Of a DNA stretch of 64,000 nt, positions 23,301 through 32,599 are shown piece after piece; the first letter of the stretch is position 1, and each line of letters starts with the position of its first letter. A program made the translations under genes and the position numbers. This stretch comes from Candidula unifasciata (taxonomy: Eukaryota; Mollusca; Gastropoda; Stylommatophora; Geomitridae): positions 62,001 to 126,000 of the forward strand of contig CAJHNH020007634.1 of the NCBI GenBank assembly GCA_905116865.2, in the 5' to 3' direction. Under the pieces are notes generated by a model. The model ran no database searches. It saw only the letters and a list, made by a program, of their open reading frames with translations, and was not told where the DNA came from.

Positions 23301-26300
23301 TGGTTGGTGGGCCTCCTAAAATGGGTCCTTGGGACCCACATGGAAACCCAATATGTAATCTCTGGCAAAATAACATGGCAGTTGCTATTCAAAAATAAAT
23401 ATTTGAATGTGAAGACAAGACACTTCTAGCTGAAATCCAATCAGGCTGGGTCCTCTTAGCAGGATCAGAGATGCTTGGAGGGTATATAGATATAAGATTT
23501 CTGCATTTCTTGGAATATAGCTGTTCTTTGGTCATGCAATGAGAAGAGATGCATTGGAAATCATCGTGACATCTGGAAAGATCAGTGAAAAGAGGGGTAG
23601 AGCCAGACCAAAAGAGATATACCTGGATTGGCTGAAACGATGGCATGGAGCGATATCATCAAGAGAGCTTTCCAGGCAATCAAGGATAGTGATCTGTGGA
23701 GGTGCATGAGTGCCTACACCAGTTGGCAGGGCATGTGATGATGATGAGTATACTTACTAACCAGAAGTTAAAGTTTCACACTATGTGCCAAATTTTTCAT
23801 TTGAAGCTTTATGTTTACGCGATACACCTTCATACTGCAGCCGACACACAAGTGTGCCACAACAATTTCAAAAGCTCTGTCCTGAACAGTGCCTGATAAG
23901 GTTAGCATAGTCGATAAGAGGTTAGCCTTTAAATCCAGCTGCAACTCGCTGCAGCCCACGGTCAGTGTTCAAAACCGGGCGGTTCCTAGGGTTCACCCAG
24001 CCTCTAGGAAATGGGTACAGGAGTTGACACTCTGGGGTAAATGGAGGGCCGTCGCTGTAGCTACAGAGTTACTTGCGGACGGCGACACGGCCGGACAATT
24101 CTTATCAGCTGTCTGTACTGGTAGCAGAGCACTTATGGTTTATAACCGTGTGCAATGATGCTGGTTCACATCTCCCGACTTTACCTTTTTTTTTTACCTT
24201 TAATGTTAACTGAAAGTGACCCTGTGCCTTTTTTGGAAGCTGAGACCCGTGGTAGCACAGAGACTAGACATTTGCATACTGGCCTAAAGATCGGCTTTGA
24301 GTCCTCATTGATAAGGATTTTATAATTGATCTGGGCTCCTTTGTTGGTCCTGACAAAAAATGGATACCAGGAAATTTCTTGGGAAGTAAAAGCAGTTGTG
24401 TAATATTGACCACATCTCACATGGAGTGCTGGCTGGTGTATAAACATGTGGGTCATATGCCTGTGTTATTAAAGACTGGTTTAGGAGTTCTGAACGTGTT
24501 TTGTAATGCCGAGGTGTCAGCTTCATTCCCAGCTGCATGCGATTTAGAAGCAGACCACCTTGCATTGGTTTTGACAACGGCATCGTGAGCCAGCTGTTCA
24601 GTACTTGCTGAGTAGCCTAGTAAAGTAATAAACAGCCCCCCAAAAATGCTGGCGTCGGTTCTGGAACGTTCTATAAAGGACACACAGATAACATTTAACT
24701 TATTTCTCCTACTTTTTAGAGGCTGTGGTAATGCCAGAGCTGTATTGTAAAGATAAACAATTCTGCCAGTTACAATTAATCTCTGGTTGCGTTTTTGGAG
24801 AGAAATGCAACCAGCCACTAATGCTGTGTTTGATTTCACTAACATCATATATAGCATTTGGGATGCAGAGGGCTTAACCACATATGCTGATACACCAGGA
24901 CAAAGACTTATACTGGTCATTATCTATTCTATCTGTACCTCTTTGTGACCATCCTAGAAATGGGTTCCCTACCAGGGGCCTGGTGAAGATAGATAGTTTC
25001 CTTCAAAATTAGAGTGTATCTTCCTGGGAGGCGGGGAACCATCAGTTTGCATATAATTAAGCCAGATCTGTAAAATAAATGTGCATGCAAAACTTAAGTT
25101 CTGGAGTGGATGAAAAACCTAGAACTTTCCACCACATTTTACATCCGATAAACACTAAGAAGAAGAAGGAACAAAGTCCAGATGTGGATGAAAAACCAGA
25201 CTTTCTGCTGGAGTTTACAGTCTATGGTTAGGAAACAGAAGAAGAAGAAAGATAACATCTGTAAGCCTGTGACACAACTGTTTTATTCTTTAATTATTAT
25301 CTAACCCAGCTGAAGCTGATGTTCTAGTGGGGGAAATCACGGATAGCTCTGCGGAATCAGATTCTGAACCAGAGACAGTGAAACAGGCTCCAGAGAAAAA
25401 TAGTGAGTTTCGTTGTTTGCAAAAACTCATTGTTTTACAAAGAACTTGAAGACGGTAGTACACGATATTGTTTACACATATGCACGTGTAATACTGTCTT
25501 CATGCTCTTTCAAAATAAAGAGTTTCCTTGTTTATACATACACATGTAATACTGTTAGCAAGCTCTGAGTAAAACAGTGAGTTTTCCTGTTTATACATAC
25601 ACATGTACTACTGTCTGCAAGCTCTGAGTAAAACAGTGAGTTTTCCTGTTTATACATACACATGTACTACTGTCTGCAAGCTCTGAGTAAAACAGTGAGT
25701 TTTCCTGTTTGTACATGCAAATATAATACTGTCTGCAGGCTCTTTGTAAAAGACATTTTGTGAAGTAAAGGATCCTATTTCTGTTAGAAAACTGAGCATA
25801 TGATGCTACTTCTATAGACCAGTCGGCACTAGCGAGTGGTGCCCCTAACTGCCATTATTTCTTGAGGCATGTCCTGGTATTCAGGTTAGGTTCGATCAAC
25901 CTGTGAGCCAAAGTCAGTTACAAAAATCTGTATTGATATGGTTCATAAACAAGATGTGTGGGCTAGTAGACGCATATCCGGCCATTGCTTTACCCCGGCC
26001 AACACAGTTTTGTTAAGGACAGAATAATATTTCATGTTGGTTTTCCTTTAAAGAGAATTCTGTGTCCACTATCTCACAGTGTATTTTCTTATCATCGGGA
26101 GTCTTTTGAAATATATTATATATTCTTGTGTTTTTGGTAATTTGAATCTTGAATATCTTCTTTGTTCCTATTTTAAAAGGGGTATATCACACCTACTCAT
26201 ACACTCCTGTGTGTTTTTGGTAATTTGAATCTTGAATATCTTCTTGTTTTCCTATTTTGAGCAGAGTGCATCATGCCTACTCACACACTCCTGTGTATTT

Positions 26301-29189
26301 TTGGTAATTTGTTTTGAATATCTTCTTGTTTTCCTATTTTGAGCAGAATGCATCATGCCTACTCACACACTCTTGTGTTTTTGGTAATTTGTTTTGAATA
26401 TCTTCTTGTTTTCCTATTTTGAGCAGAGTGCATCATGCCTACTCACACACTCTTGCGTTTTTGGTAATTTGTTTTGAATATTTTCTTCTTGGCTCTTATT
26501 TTGAGAGGAGTATATCATGCCTGCTCACACACTTCAGAGATCAAAGTGTGTCCAGCATCAGCGGGCATTTGTATAAGATTTACCTCTCTGACAGATTCCG
26601 TCCAAGATAGCAGGTTCTCTCTGTGTATTGGTAGGTTTCTTTCTAAGCAGGTTTTCCAGGGTAAGTTTCTGGGCCTTCTCTTTGCAGTTTCCAAACAGGC
26701 CTGTGATTTTTAACCTACTGAACTTCCACATGAAGCCTTTTTTTCTAAGTCTAGAATGTAATCTCACTGTCAAAGAGACCTGACACGTTTGATATCATTA
26801 GAAACAATCAGTCAGTCAGCATGTCCTTTACAGAACATCGCTTTCTTCACTGCACGGCCGAAAGTATCTGTTTATCTAACCGCCAACCCCCAACCCCCCC
26901 CCCCTTTTCTTTTGAAGGTCTGTCAGCGACCCCATACGTGTCTTTAGTGTTCTGTATCCATATTCACAGAGGTTGGCCTGTCTTATTTTTTGGAAACAGC
27001 GCCCTCAGTCATCGTTTTGTCTAGACCATCTTGGCATTTGGCACACCCACAGTGCCTCAGCTTTGAAGAGAGGATGCTGTTTATGAGCCAGTTCTTCTTG
27101 ATGTTCAGGTCATGCTGGATGTCGTCGTTTTTCTTCTTCATCCACTCTGAATCTGTGGCAGACATCATAATATCTGAACCACACCCCCATCTGTGTTTTA
27201 AACATTATCTTCTGCTTTTACATCTTTTCAAACCATCACCCTCTCTCACTCTGCCCCACCACATTTCCTCTTCAACCCTTTAACTATGAATTTTTAATGT
27301 TAAGTATAAAAGGAAACTGTTTAAGATGTAGGATACTTGAGAACCTTTAAATTAACAAATATATAAGTTGAGATACATTTGAATGAAATGGATTTGTATA
27401 CGCCTATATGTATGGGATTTTTATTATACTGGCTTGGCTAAACTTATTTGTGTGTATGTGTGAGATTTATTTTTGTGATTTTATTGAATAATTATGTTTT
27501 GCCTTTTATGAGACCAAAATAGTTTTTAAATAAAAGTAATCATCCCTCTGTATACAACAATAAGAAGGAGACAAAAGTTCTTTGGTCATGTGATAAGAAA
27601 AGGAGCACTGGGAAATATTGGGATGACTGGAAAGATCACTGGTAAAAGAAGCAGAGGCAAACCAAGAGAAATGATGGTGGATGGCTTAAGACAGTGGCAT
27701 AGAGGAATGTCAGTGGAGCTGATCCATAACACCAAAGACCAGTGAACGCCCATGCCAGCTGGCAAGGCACTTGATGATGGTGGCCTCTGCTGATACTGTA
27801 CAGGTGTTTAGTTTTAAGCTTTCTCATATCTCAAGTCAGTTCATAAAAAAACTGAGGTAACCATTTCCCTTTATTGTGATATTATCTAACCATATAATTT
27901 CCATGCTACAATAGTGGATGCATATGGAGAGAATGGCAGTTCTCAGAGCCATTTGGGAGCAAGTAAACAGTGCAGAGGCACAAAAATATCATTATGGTCT
28001 GAAGAGAATGGCGCTGCAGAGAGTTACCAGGGGATCTGGCTCATGCTTAACACTCGAAGGGAAAGGCGTGACGGATGTACAATCAGACAATTACTGGTAC
28101 CATCGGAATTGGAACTCTTCGCTTCCTGCTGAAGATGGGAATGGAGTGCCTATGGGAGTGTCCCAAGTGCTATAATGTTGATTCTTCATTCAGCATTCAG
28201 TGATAAGGCAGATATCAAAGAGTCAAAAACTGCTTGCAGAAAAGAGTTCAAGAGGGCTAGACTATGAGGCAAACAAAAAAGATGTAGAGATAATATACAG
28301 GCAGACTTATATACACTTGGGAGTCACACAAAAAGTATTAACTTATCAGAGCATCTGTTATATACATATTAGGAGATGCTGTTGATTTCTAAGTCAGTGA
28401 TGTTTAATTATTCTGTGATCTAAGTCAGGAATACTTGTCAGGGAAGTAAGTAAAGTAAGCAAGGTAAAAGACCCTTTAGGCGTATAGGGCTAGACCTATA
28501 TTATCGGCACATGAAGGGTGATGTGGTCAGCATCACGCCAGCCGCCTCTACTTCCCGGCACTGCACCCGGTACCCACTCAAGGCTAGGTCGACCTGGGAG
28601 CCAAGGTATTTTTTGAATAAAGTCTGGCTCCGCCATGGAGCGGACCCACGACCCTCCGATCCACGGCGAACGTCTAGCCGCTTCGCCACTGGGACTCCCC
28701 TGTCAGTGAAGTAAAGGACCCTTTTCCACGCCTTTAGGCGTAGTTGGCATATAGGGCTAGACCTATATTTTTATAGACCAATCAGCACTTGGTGGGTGGT
28801 ATGATCTGCATTACGCTAGCTGCCATTACTTTCCAGGACTGCACCTGGTACCCATTAAAAGCAGTGCTGACCAAGGTCATTTCTAGAAAAAGTCAGGCTC
28901 CGCTAGGCCCCAAAGCCATGGCCTTCAAATCCGCAGGTGAGCGTCTAGCCGCTACACTATGGCGACTCTCAGATTCCCTGTGCTGTTAAAGTAATCCTTT
29001 ACAAACTTGAAAAGTCTGCCTGAGTCATAGAAATAAAATCAGTGATATAATGAAGAGAAGATTGTCTTCTTGAAATTGAGTTTATGAACATATATTTCCT
29101 CAGATTCACATCGGCCCTCCGGTCAGATCAAGAAATTTGATGTTTTGAATGACGACCTTGCTCTCAGTGAAGACAGTGATAGCAGTTGA
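14240..29189 (+). CDS. EAF: ELL-associated factor (EAF), six coding exons
   Basis: Exons are 14240-14333, 17606-17700, 19724-19860, 20765-20921, 25310-25402 and 29104-29189, joined in phases 1-0-2-1-1, for a protein of roughly 220 residues. EAF proteins bind ELL and form part of the super elongation complex that stimulates RNA polymerase II elongation in the nucleus. Exons 1-3 give the conserved N-terminal domain (RLGKSF...[35 protein letters not shown]...[11 protein letters not shown]...LEKI), matching human EAF1/EAF2 block by block. Exons 4-6 give a Ser/Glu/Asp-rich tail ending [14 protein letters not shown], like the human end NDLQLSESGSDSDD. All donors are GT and all acceptors AG. Exon 4 needs one extra base or a different acceptor to keep frame. 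Vertebrate EAFs are about 260-270 residues, so this is somewhat short. Confidence 0.95.
14334..15545 (+). other. EAF intron 1, left part
   Basis: AT-rich intron sequence with no recognised repeat. Confidence 0.5.
16093..16302 (+). pseudogene. LINE-alpha post-RT segment
   Basis: The open piece [20 protein letters not shown] followed by [16 protein letters not shown] corresponds to RELQATVDKVTEWCTEMK in the other copy. Just upstream, the RT block C appears as [10 protein letters not shown], so the catalytic Asp pair is lost here as well. Confidence 0.8.
16440..16727 (+). pseudogene. LINE-alpha thumb segment
   Basis: [17 protein letters not shown] and [20 protein letters not shown] parallel [17 protein letters not shown] and AMRVILGCTRDTPVMCMRYI of the copy at 2.2-3.1 kb. 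Confidence 0.85.
17402..17582 (+). pseudogene. LINE-alpha C-terminal zinc-knuckle end
   Basis: The frame ends with [13 protein letters not shown], the CPxC coda of this LINE family. The Cys pair is kept. Confidence 0.75.
17606..17700 (+). CDS. EAF: EAF exon 2
   Basis: Completes the split Tyr codon and encodes [20 protein letters not shown] followed by [11 protein letters not shown]. The acceptor is CCTTTGATTCAG|ATGATT and the donor is GAG|GTATAT. The end of a LINE-alpha copy lies only about 25 bases upstream. Confidence 0.95.
17854..18130 (+). repeat. SINE-A copy
   Basis: About 275 bases with TGGGTTCTGCTG near the head, AATAGACCCACTGCCTACCC, AAGAGTCGACTAATTGG, a GAGAGGCAAGGAA block and a GAAGAAGAA tail. 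The same body recurs at least eight times in the window on both strands. Confidence 0.9.
18340..19560 (-). mobile_element. LINE-beta 3' part with RNase H, in EAF intron 2
   Basis: Minus-strand RNase H element with a terminal (AAC)n tail at about 18340-18360. Two frames cover it: 19600-19199 ([11 protein letters not shown], first catalytic Asp) and 19266-18556 ([49 protein letters not shown]). These are joined by one frameshift around 19200-19260. The tail AAC repeat and 3' UTR recur in a short copy at 58505-58690. Confidence 0.9.
18556..19266 (-). pseudogene. LINE-beta RNase H domain
   Basis: A 236-residue frame with the Glu, second Asp and His/Asp blocks of RNase H, then [15 protein letters not shown], a C-terminal region usual in such LINEs. 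The first Asp block (YTDGS) is in the overlapping frame upstream, so the domain is split. Confidence 0.9.
19641..19662 (+). mobile_element. Right terminus of a TTAA/TIR element (solo end)
   Basis: CCTTGGGACTCAAAGAGTTAA matches the right end of the element at 51481-52519 (CCCTGGGACTCAAAGAGTTAA). No matching left end was found nearby, so this is a truncated copy about 60 bases upstream of EAF exon 3. Confidence 0.6.
19724..19860 (+). CDS. EAF: EAF exon 3
   Basis: Phase 0 start; encodes [15 protein letters not shown], then [20 protein letters not shown] and [11 protein letters not shown]. It is the most conserved block, corresponding to human [20 protein letters not shown]. The acceptor is TTCGTGTTTCAG and the donor is CCAG|GTAACA. 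Confidence 0.96.
19918..20140 (-). repeat. SINE-A copy, reverse
   Basis: TTCTTCTTGGTGTTTACCAG is the reverse complement of the SINE-A 3' end; the body (TTCCAGAATTGTGTATGCAG, CAGGCAGATGTACTTCGACT) follows and the 5' head is missing or degraded. Confidence 0.8.
20765..20921 (+). CDS. EAF: EAF exon 4, with a frame problem
   Basis: After the acceptor TTTCTCGTTCAAG the frame reads LDGSSKQCK, resembling the human AEGSSKIQ that follows VKKTR, but it meets TAG at 20817-20819. A second frame ([20 protein letters not shown]...) is open from about 20800 to the donor GAAG|GTAGGT. The exon is 157 bases, whereas the phases of exons 3 and 5 require 158. Either one base is missing near the G/A-rich stretch 20800-20808, or the true acceptor is the AG at 20804-20805, giving a 116-base exon with correct phase but a poor pyrimidine tract. 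Confidence 0.8.
21050..21275 (+). repeat. SINE-B copy, diverged
   Basis: tRNA-like head with AGTTGTAGTGGCTAGATGC and a B-box-like GGGTTTGAATCC. A body follows with GTAATGACCTGGGAGG and GTTGATCACATTGCCAAG, shared with the plus-oriented copy at 37 kb. Confidence 0.6.
21300..21805 (+). mobile_element. LINE-delta C-terminal fragment with internal tandem expansion
   Basis: The flanks match 33670-33860 and 58690-58795: GGTGCTGGACTGGAT...before the array and ATTGAATGGAAGAATAGACTG with ATAAAATGGCACAA after it. The 24-bp array at 21460-21741 sits inside what would be a coding segment ([18 protein letters not shown]). Confidence 0.75.
21460..21741 (+). repeat. 24-bp minisatellite grown inside a LINE coding region
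   Basis: About 12 nearly identical copies of GATTGCACACATGATATCAA AGAG, with only C/T and A/G changes at the ACAC position. As 24 is 8 codons, each unit keeps the LINE frame as DCTHDIKE. Scattered degenerate copies (ATGATATCAAAGAGATTG) continue at about 21835-21995. Confidence 0.95.
21835..22010 (+). repeat. Degenerate remnants of the 24-bp repeat
   Basis: Broken copies of ATGATATCAAAGAGATT with deletions and unrelated bases between them, next to the regular array. Confidence 0.75.
22065..23040 (+). other. EAF intron 4 sequence, nothing recognised
   Basis: AT-rich intron with short open frames of no recognised family. Confidence 0.45.
23042..23190 (-). repeat. SINE-B 3' fragment
   Basis: TTTTTATAGACCAATGGACAC, ACATTTCCTGGTA and AGGCTGGTCCAACCTG match the body of SINE-B in reverse orientation. 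The tRNA-like head is not clear. Confidence 0.6.
23490..23748 (+). mobile_element. LINE-gamma 3'-end fragment
   Basis: Translates to [20 protein letters not shown] followed by [20 protein letters not shown] and ends with ATGTGATGATGATG. The same C-terminus and GAT tail recur at 27555, 30830, 35370, 49800 and 59769. Confidence 0.8.
23888..24170 (+). repeat. tRNA-like SINE (family J)
   Basis: A head with ATAGTCGATAAGAGGTTAGCC and GTGTTCAAAACCGGGCGG resembles pol III A and B boxes at SINE spacing. It is followed by a GC-rich body (GGACGGCGACACGGCCGGAC) that contrasts with the AT-rich intron. Confidence 0.5.
24240..24470 (+). repeat. SINE-B copy, diverged
   Basis: Head-like CCCGTGGTAGCACAGAGACT, a B-box-like CTTTGAGTCCTC, then ATGGATACCAGGAAATTTC, CTTGGGAAGTAAAAGCAGTT and ATTGACCACATCTC, as in other SINE-B copies read on the plus strand. 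Confidence 0.6.
24525..24700 (+). repeat. Dispersed repeat family I, copy 1
   Basis: TTGCATTGGTTTTGACAACG, GAGCCAGCTGTTCAG and GTTCTGGAACGTTCTATAAA recur in related form at 34370-34520 (TTGCATTGACTTTGACAGC, GAGAGCCAGCCATTTAG). A short piece of the same 3' part is near 20995-21040. Confidence 0.55.
24960..25155 (+). repeat. SINE-A copy
   Basis: Body CTTCCTGGGAGGCGGGGAAC, TGTAAAATAAATGTGCATGC, CTAGAACTTTCCACCAC and a GAAGAAGAAGG tail. Confidence 0.8.
25160..25255 (+). repeat. SINE-A 3' fragment
   Basis: A second, short 3' end (GATGTGGATGAAAAACC...GTTTACAG...GAAGAAGAAG) directly after the previous copy and 55 bases before EAF exon 5. Confidence 0.75.
25310..25402 (+). CDS. EAF: EAF exon 5
   Basis: The acceptor ATCTAACCCAG is followed by [20 protein letters not shown] and [10 protein letters not shown]. 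The acidic Ser-rich segment corresponds to the human region RAEVDIIEQMSSSS. The donor is AAATA|GTGAGT in phase 1. A tandem array begins directly downstream. Confidence 0.9.
25403..25745 (+). repeat. ~59-bp tandem array carrying repeated donor-like sites
   Basis: Four to five copies containing AAAACAGTGAGTTTTCCTGT, then TTATACATACACATGTACTA and CTGTCTGCAAGCTCTGAG. The two central units are nearly identical. The repeated AAACA|GTGAGTTT closely resembles the true EAF exon 5 donor AAATA|GTGAGTTT that lies at the left edge. Confidence 0.9.
25810..25965 (-). repeat. SINE-B fragment
   Basis: TATAGACCAGTCGGCACTAG, CTTGAGGCATGTCCTGGTA and GGTTCGATCAACCTGTGAG correspond to the reverse-oriented SINE-B body. 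Confidence 0.6.
26140..26545 (+). repeat. ~80-bp tandem array in EAF intron 5
   Basis: About five copies of a unit with TTTTTGGTAATTTG, AATATCTTCTTGTTTTCCTA, TTTTGAGCAGAGTGCATCAT and GCCTACTCACACACTC. The copies differ by small deletions. Confidence 0.9.
26985..27185 (-). mobile_element. LINE C-terminal fragment
   Basis: On the minus strand, [20 protein letters not shown] and [11 protein letters not shown] resemble the LINE C-terminal pattern LxHFGHxxRxDGLxKxxxEG, which follows the thumb in many RTE/L2-type elements. Open but short; dead. Confidence 0.6.
27555..27785 (+). mobile_element. LINE-gamma 3'-end fragment
   Basis: [20 protein letters not shown] then [20 protein letters not shown], ending GGCAAGGCACTTGATGATGG. 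Same C-terminus and tail as 23490-23748. Confidence 0.8.
27905..28195 (+). mobile_element. LINE-alpha 3'-end fragment
   Basis: Reads [19 protein letters not shown] and a C-terminal coda with ATGTTGATTCTTCATTCAGC, matching the other LINE-alpha 3' ends at 1.2, 11.7, 17.5 and 34.8 kb. Confidence 0.75.
28445..28700 (-). repeat. SINE-B copy, reverse
   Basis: The minus strand starts GGGGAGTCCCAGTGGCGAAG (A-box region), has a B-box-like GGGTCCGCTCC, a body with CAAGGCTAGG/GACCTGGGAGCC on the plus strand, and ends with a TTTAC-type tail (plus: GTAAGTAAAGTAAGC). A second copy abuts it. Confidence 0.9.
28702..28970 (-). repeat. SINE-B copy, reverse, adjacent to previous
   Basis: Same structure as the copy immediately left: plus-strand AAGTAAAGGACCCTTTTCCA tail side, CTATATTTTTATAGACCAAT, and a tRNA-like head at the right end (CTAGCCGCTACACTATGGCG). 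Confidence 0.9.
29104..29189 (+). CDS. EAF: EAF exon 6 and stop
   Basis: The acceptor TATATTTCCTCAG is followed by [20 protein letters not shown], then SEDSDSS and TGA at 29187-29189. The end corresponds to the conserved EAF C-terminus NDLQLSESGSDSDD. The 3' UTR follows; AATAAA occurs at 29965-29970 and 30146-30151, but which is used cannot be told. Confidence 0.93.
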
Positions 29190-30660
29190 TTGTTAGACCT
29201 TGACAATGGAATCCGAAGCATGACACTTTTGAGTGTTTCTCTTGATAAATATGCCACTTCTGCAGCTCACATTCATTATGTTGTTTTCTCTAAGATAATA
29301 TTAATATGGGTATTCCTGATCTAAGTGTCTTCAGAGTGTAAATTTAAACAAAGGAGACACAAACAATGCATTGCCTGGTATATTTGGTTATACTCGACAG
29401 TGAATACTATCGTAACAGGTGAGTATAATGAAGAAAAAAACATTGAAACCTTTCAGGTGGATTTATTTATTTGATTTATTATATTCAGTTGTTATTGTAG
29501 TACACACTTAATGAAATAAGGTTAAATATGCCAAGCAGTAAATTGTGGAATCTGTTGTTTGCTTTCTGTGCTGATATACTTGATCTTGCCAAAAGCTTTT
29601 GTTGAACTCTTGTCACATTTGTTGGTAAAGGGTAAATCCAGCACGATTTTGTACTCTGCCAGAATTGCTCATTTATACCCAAGGGCTTTTTCAGGCCTAT
29701 TATTTATCAATATGCCAAAGGCAAACATGTGAATTCCTACTCTGAATATAAGAAAATAAGGTAATCCTTTTCTTCACATAACTACACAGATTTTCAGAGA
29801 GATCTCACTGTTTTCTCGCATTTTCCTGAAACACTGATTTAGCACTTCAGTGACTTTGGCGTGTGCCGACAGATTATCTATAATCGCATACCCTTATAAC
29901 CCATTTAGTACCAGGTTGGTGTTATTTTCAAGTAATTATGTTTTAAGAAATTGTTACTTTAAATAATAAATGTTTGAACCGATACAATAATAGCACTGTA
30001 GAAAGAGGTGTGGGTAAAGTCAGAAATAGACCTACCAACTGGATTTAAGAAAAGTAAAAACATATCTGAACTGAACCCAACAAACTCATATTGAGTTGCT
30101 TGGTACTCAGTGTGTTAGATCATGCTCAGTTTTAATTACATTGTCAATAAAGCACATGGTGATACTGCTGATTAGAAAGGATGTTATGTGACCCAGAAAG
30201 CTCATGTGGTGGCTGCACTATTAGGAACAATGCTGTGTAACCCAGAAACTGTTTTTATCTTTGGTGGCTACATGCTTTTTTATAGAATGATATTATTCAG
30301 CATCATACTGTAGTTTTCAGTGACTGCAGAAGTGTTACTGCTGCCTGGTATGTTGCAGTTTATTGTGGAGGCTGGTTGATTGTTTTATTGTACATGTATG
30401 AGAGAAATTCTGAACTAATGATGCAAAAGAATCCTCATCTGCCGACACAGGACTGCAGGTTACATCAGATTGGTATAGCCGTTACTGGTGCTCTAATTTC
30501 TTTGGTGGTTGAACAGGGTATCTAGGATTTGCCCTGTTGGTCTGCCATCCATTTTGGGATCATGTAATATTAGGATGTCAACCTTCAGGTAGTAGATGAG
30601 ATGTGGAAAAACAGAACTGGACCAGATGATGCACAAAATGCATATGACTTCATTGCCACT
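29190..30660 (+). other. EAF 3' UTR and downstream flank
   Basis: AT-rich, no coding signal. AATAAA hexamers at 29965-29970 and 30146-30151 are possible polyadenylation signals for EAF. Confidence 0.5.
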
Positions 30661-30664
30661 GAAG

Positions 30665-31025
30665 TGGCTGGGTTAACCATTTAGTGAAAAATTGTTTGGA
30701 GGCGGCAGAGATGTGGTTTGATAGATACATACTGAGAATGCCCTAAACAGTTTAAAAGAGCAATTAACATGTCTTGAAAGAAACTGACTCATGAAGAGAA
30801 CAGATTCCCCACATCAGGAGTCAATCTACGTTCTTTGGTCACGTCATGAGAAGGGGGGGAAACTGGAGTACATTGCGATAGTGAGAAAATGGGAAGGAAA
30901 AAGAGGCAGAAGGAGACCAAGAGAGAACATGCTGGACAGTTTGACATTGTGGCATGAATCATAGCATCATGAATATCAGAACTGATTGAAAGTACATGAG
31001 ACAGAAGGTTGTGAGTGTACATGAA
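30665..31025 (+). mobile_element. LINE-gamma C-terminal fragment
   Basis: Broken frames give CLEAAEMWFDRYILRMP-like and FFGHVMRRGG-like segments followed by GRRRPRENMLDSLTLWH. These parallel the better copy at 59769-60270 (SEMWFYRRMLRIPWT; FLGHIMRR). Confidence 0.7.
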
Positions 31026-31379
31026 TACCTATGCCACATGGTTAAGCGGTTTCCCCATGTGCTGCAGGTGGTTTGGAGAACAAAATTGTTGGAGGTACCA
31101 TTTTTGTGCTTTCTGCAACACTTGTGGATGACCAGTCACTCTGCAGAGGAAAATTATGTGATATGGGATAAAGTGTGACACAGTGAAGTCAGTCCTCTTG
31201 AGTTTAAACACTTTTAAGGCTGAAATTGTGTCTTCACACCTACTGTATAATGGAATGATTTACTTGATTTTAGATGATCTGTATTCTGTTATATGGGGGT
31301 AGAACAAATTCTGACATAATACACAATTTTTGTTCATTGTCACTGTATAGAAATTAGTGACCATAGAAGTGAGATGTCT

Positions 31380-31695
31380 GAGAAGGGCTGCAGGGGGTGA
31401 TCAGAAGAGATATAGTCCGAAATGAAGTCATAAGAAAAAAAATTAAAAATTCAGCACATAACTTTTTCTAAATAACAAGGACAGCAGATCAAGTGGTTTG
31501 CCCACTGAGAGAAATGCCATACTTTGCTATGCATACACCAAACGATAAGGGCATAGAGCACAAGGTATACCAATAACATTATGGAAAGATAACATCAGAG
31601 AAACTCTACAACAGCGTGATGTGTCTGTTGTTGCAGCGGCCAGAAGAGCAAGAAGGAGGACATATCTCCCTGGAAACCTCACTCAGTAAAAGATA
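31380..31695 (+). mobile_element. LINE C-terminal fragment, unassigned
   Basis: A frame with GIPITLWKDNIRETLQQRDV and a basic AARRARRRTY segment near a broken start resembles the end of a LINE protein (G-x-P-x-x-LWxDNIRE). Stops and frameshifts are present. Confidence 0.55.
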
Positions 31696-31799
31696 AGGGG
31701 AAGAAATCTTACTGATTCAGCTGGTATTTTGTCTGTGCATGTATAATTGAATGTTATTAACATACTCAAAGTCCAAACTTTTCAGAGCTCAGCATTGCT

Positions 31800-31985
31800 G
31801 CTGAACAAAATGTTGTCTAACAAAATTCCACTCCTCAAAACATTGTTACTGCTGATCACATTAGCATCAAGACATTATTTACTGCTGATTGGGTTGCCAT
31901 GAGGACAGTATTTACCGCTGATCGGGTTGTTGGCAAGACATTATTTACTGCTGATCAGGGCGTGACAGTTATTAACAAGATTCCA
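31800..31985 (+). repeat. Four-copy ~38-bp tandem repeat
   Basis: ACATTATTTACTGCTGATC with GGGTTG and CAAG/AAGACA linkers repeats about four times with divergence. Confidence 0.7.
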
Positions 31986-32327
31986 TTTGCTTGATTCCAT
32001 GTGCATGTGTTTGTTTGATTTCTGCATATCATATATAATGTGATTTTTCTTGTTTCAAATTTGGAGCATGTTTTTATGTGAAAGCTGAGCAGAGTGTTGT
32101 GTTTAATTGATCTTGTGTACATAATTTGCTGTAAGTTGTATTTGTGTAATTTAACTTCAGATGTAAAAAGCAGATAAGTTGAGAAACTTTTTTTCGTGGG
32201 TTAGGTGCAACAGATGTGTAGTGCTTGACCAAAATTCTTATTGAGCAGTAAGCACTTGATATGTTATGTGGTGAACGTTGCACTAGCGACTTTAGCTCCC
32301 ATGACCTCATCTGGTACCAGATAAAAA

Positions 32328-32597
32328 AAAAGTAAAGGACCCTTTTCCAAACCTTTAGCCGTACAGGGCATATAGGGCTAGACCTGTATTTTATAGACCA
32401 ATCAGCACAAGATGGGTGATGTGGTCAGCATCACGCCGGCCGCCTTTACTTCTCAGGATTGCACCCGGTACCCACTCAAGACTAGGTCGACCTGGGAGCC
32501 AAGGTCATTTTTGAAAAAAAGTCTGGCTCCATCAGGGAGCGAACCCACAACCTTTTATATGCGCAGTGCGACTAGCCGCTCCACCACGGCGACTCCC
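32328..32597 (-). repeat. SINE-B copy, reverse, with likely TSD
   Basis: Good copy: on the minus strand GGGAGTCGCCGTGGTGGAGC, A-box TGGTGGAGCGG, B-box GGTTCGCTCCC, body GACCTAGTC...GGGTACCGGGTGC, and tail CCTTTACTT plus T-run. Flanks GGTACCAGAT (about 32314) and GTTACCAGAT (about 32598) look like a target-site duplication. Confidence 0.92.
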
Positions 32598-32599
32598 GT

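Noticed and set aside
27914..28175. Frames with [10 protein letters not shown]
   Set aside because: Not a new gene: same segment as the LINE-alpha 3' end elsewhere in the window.
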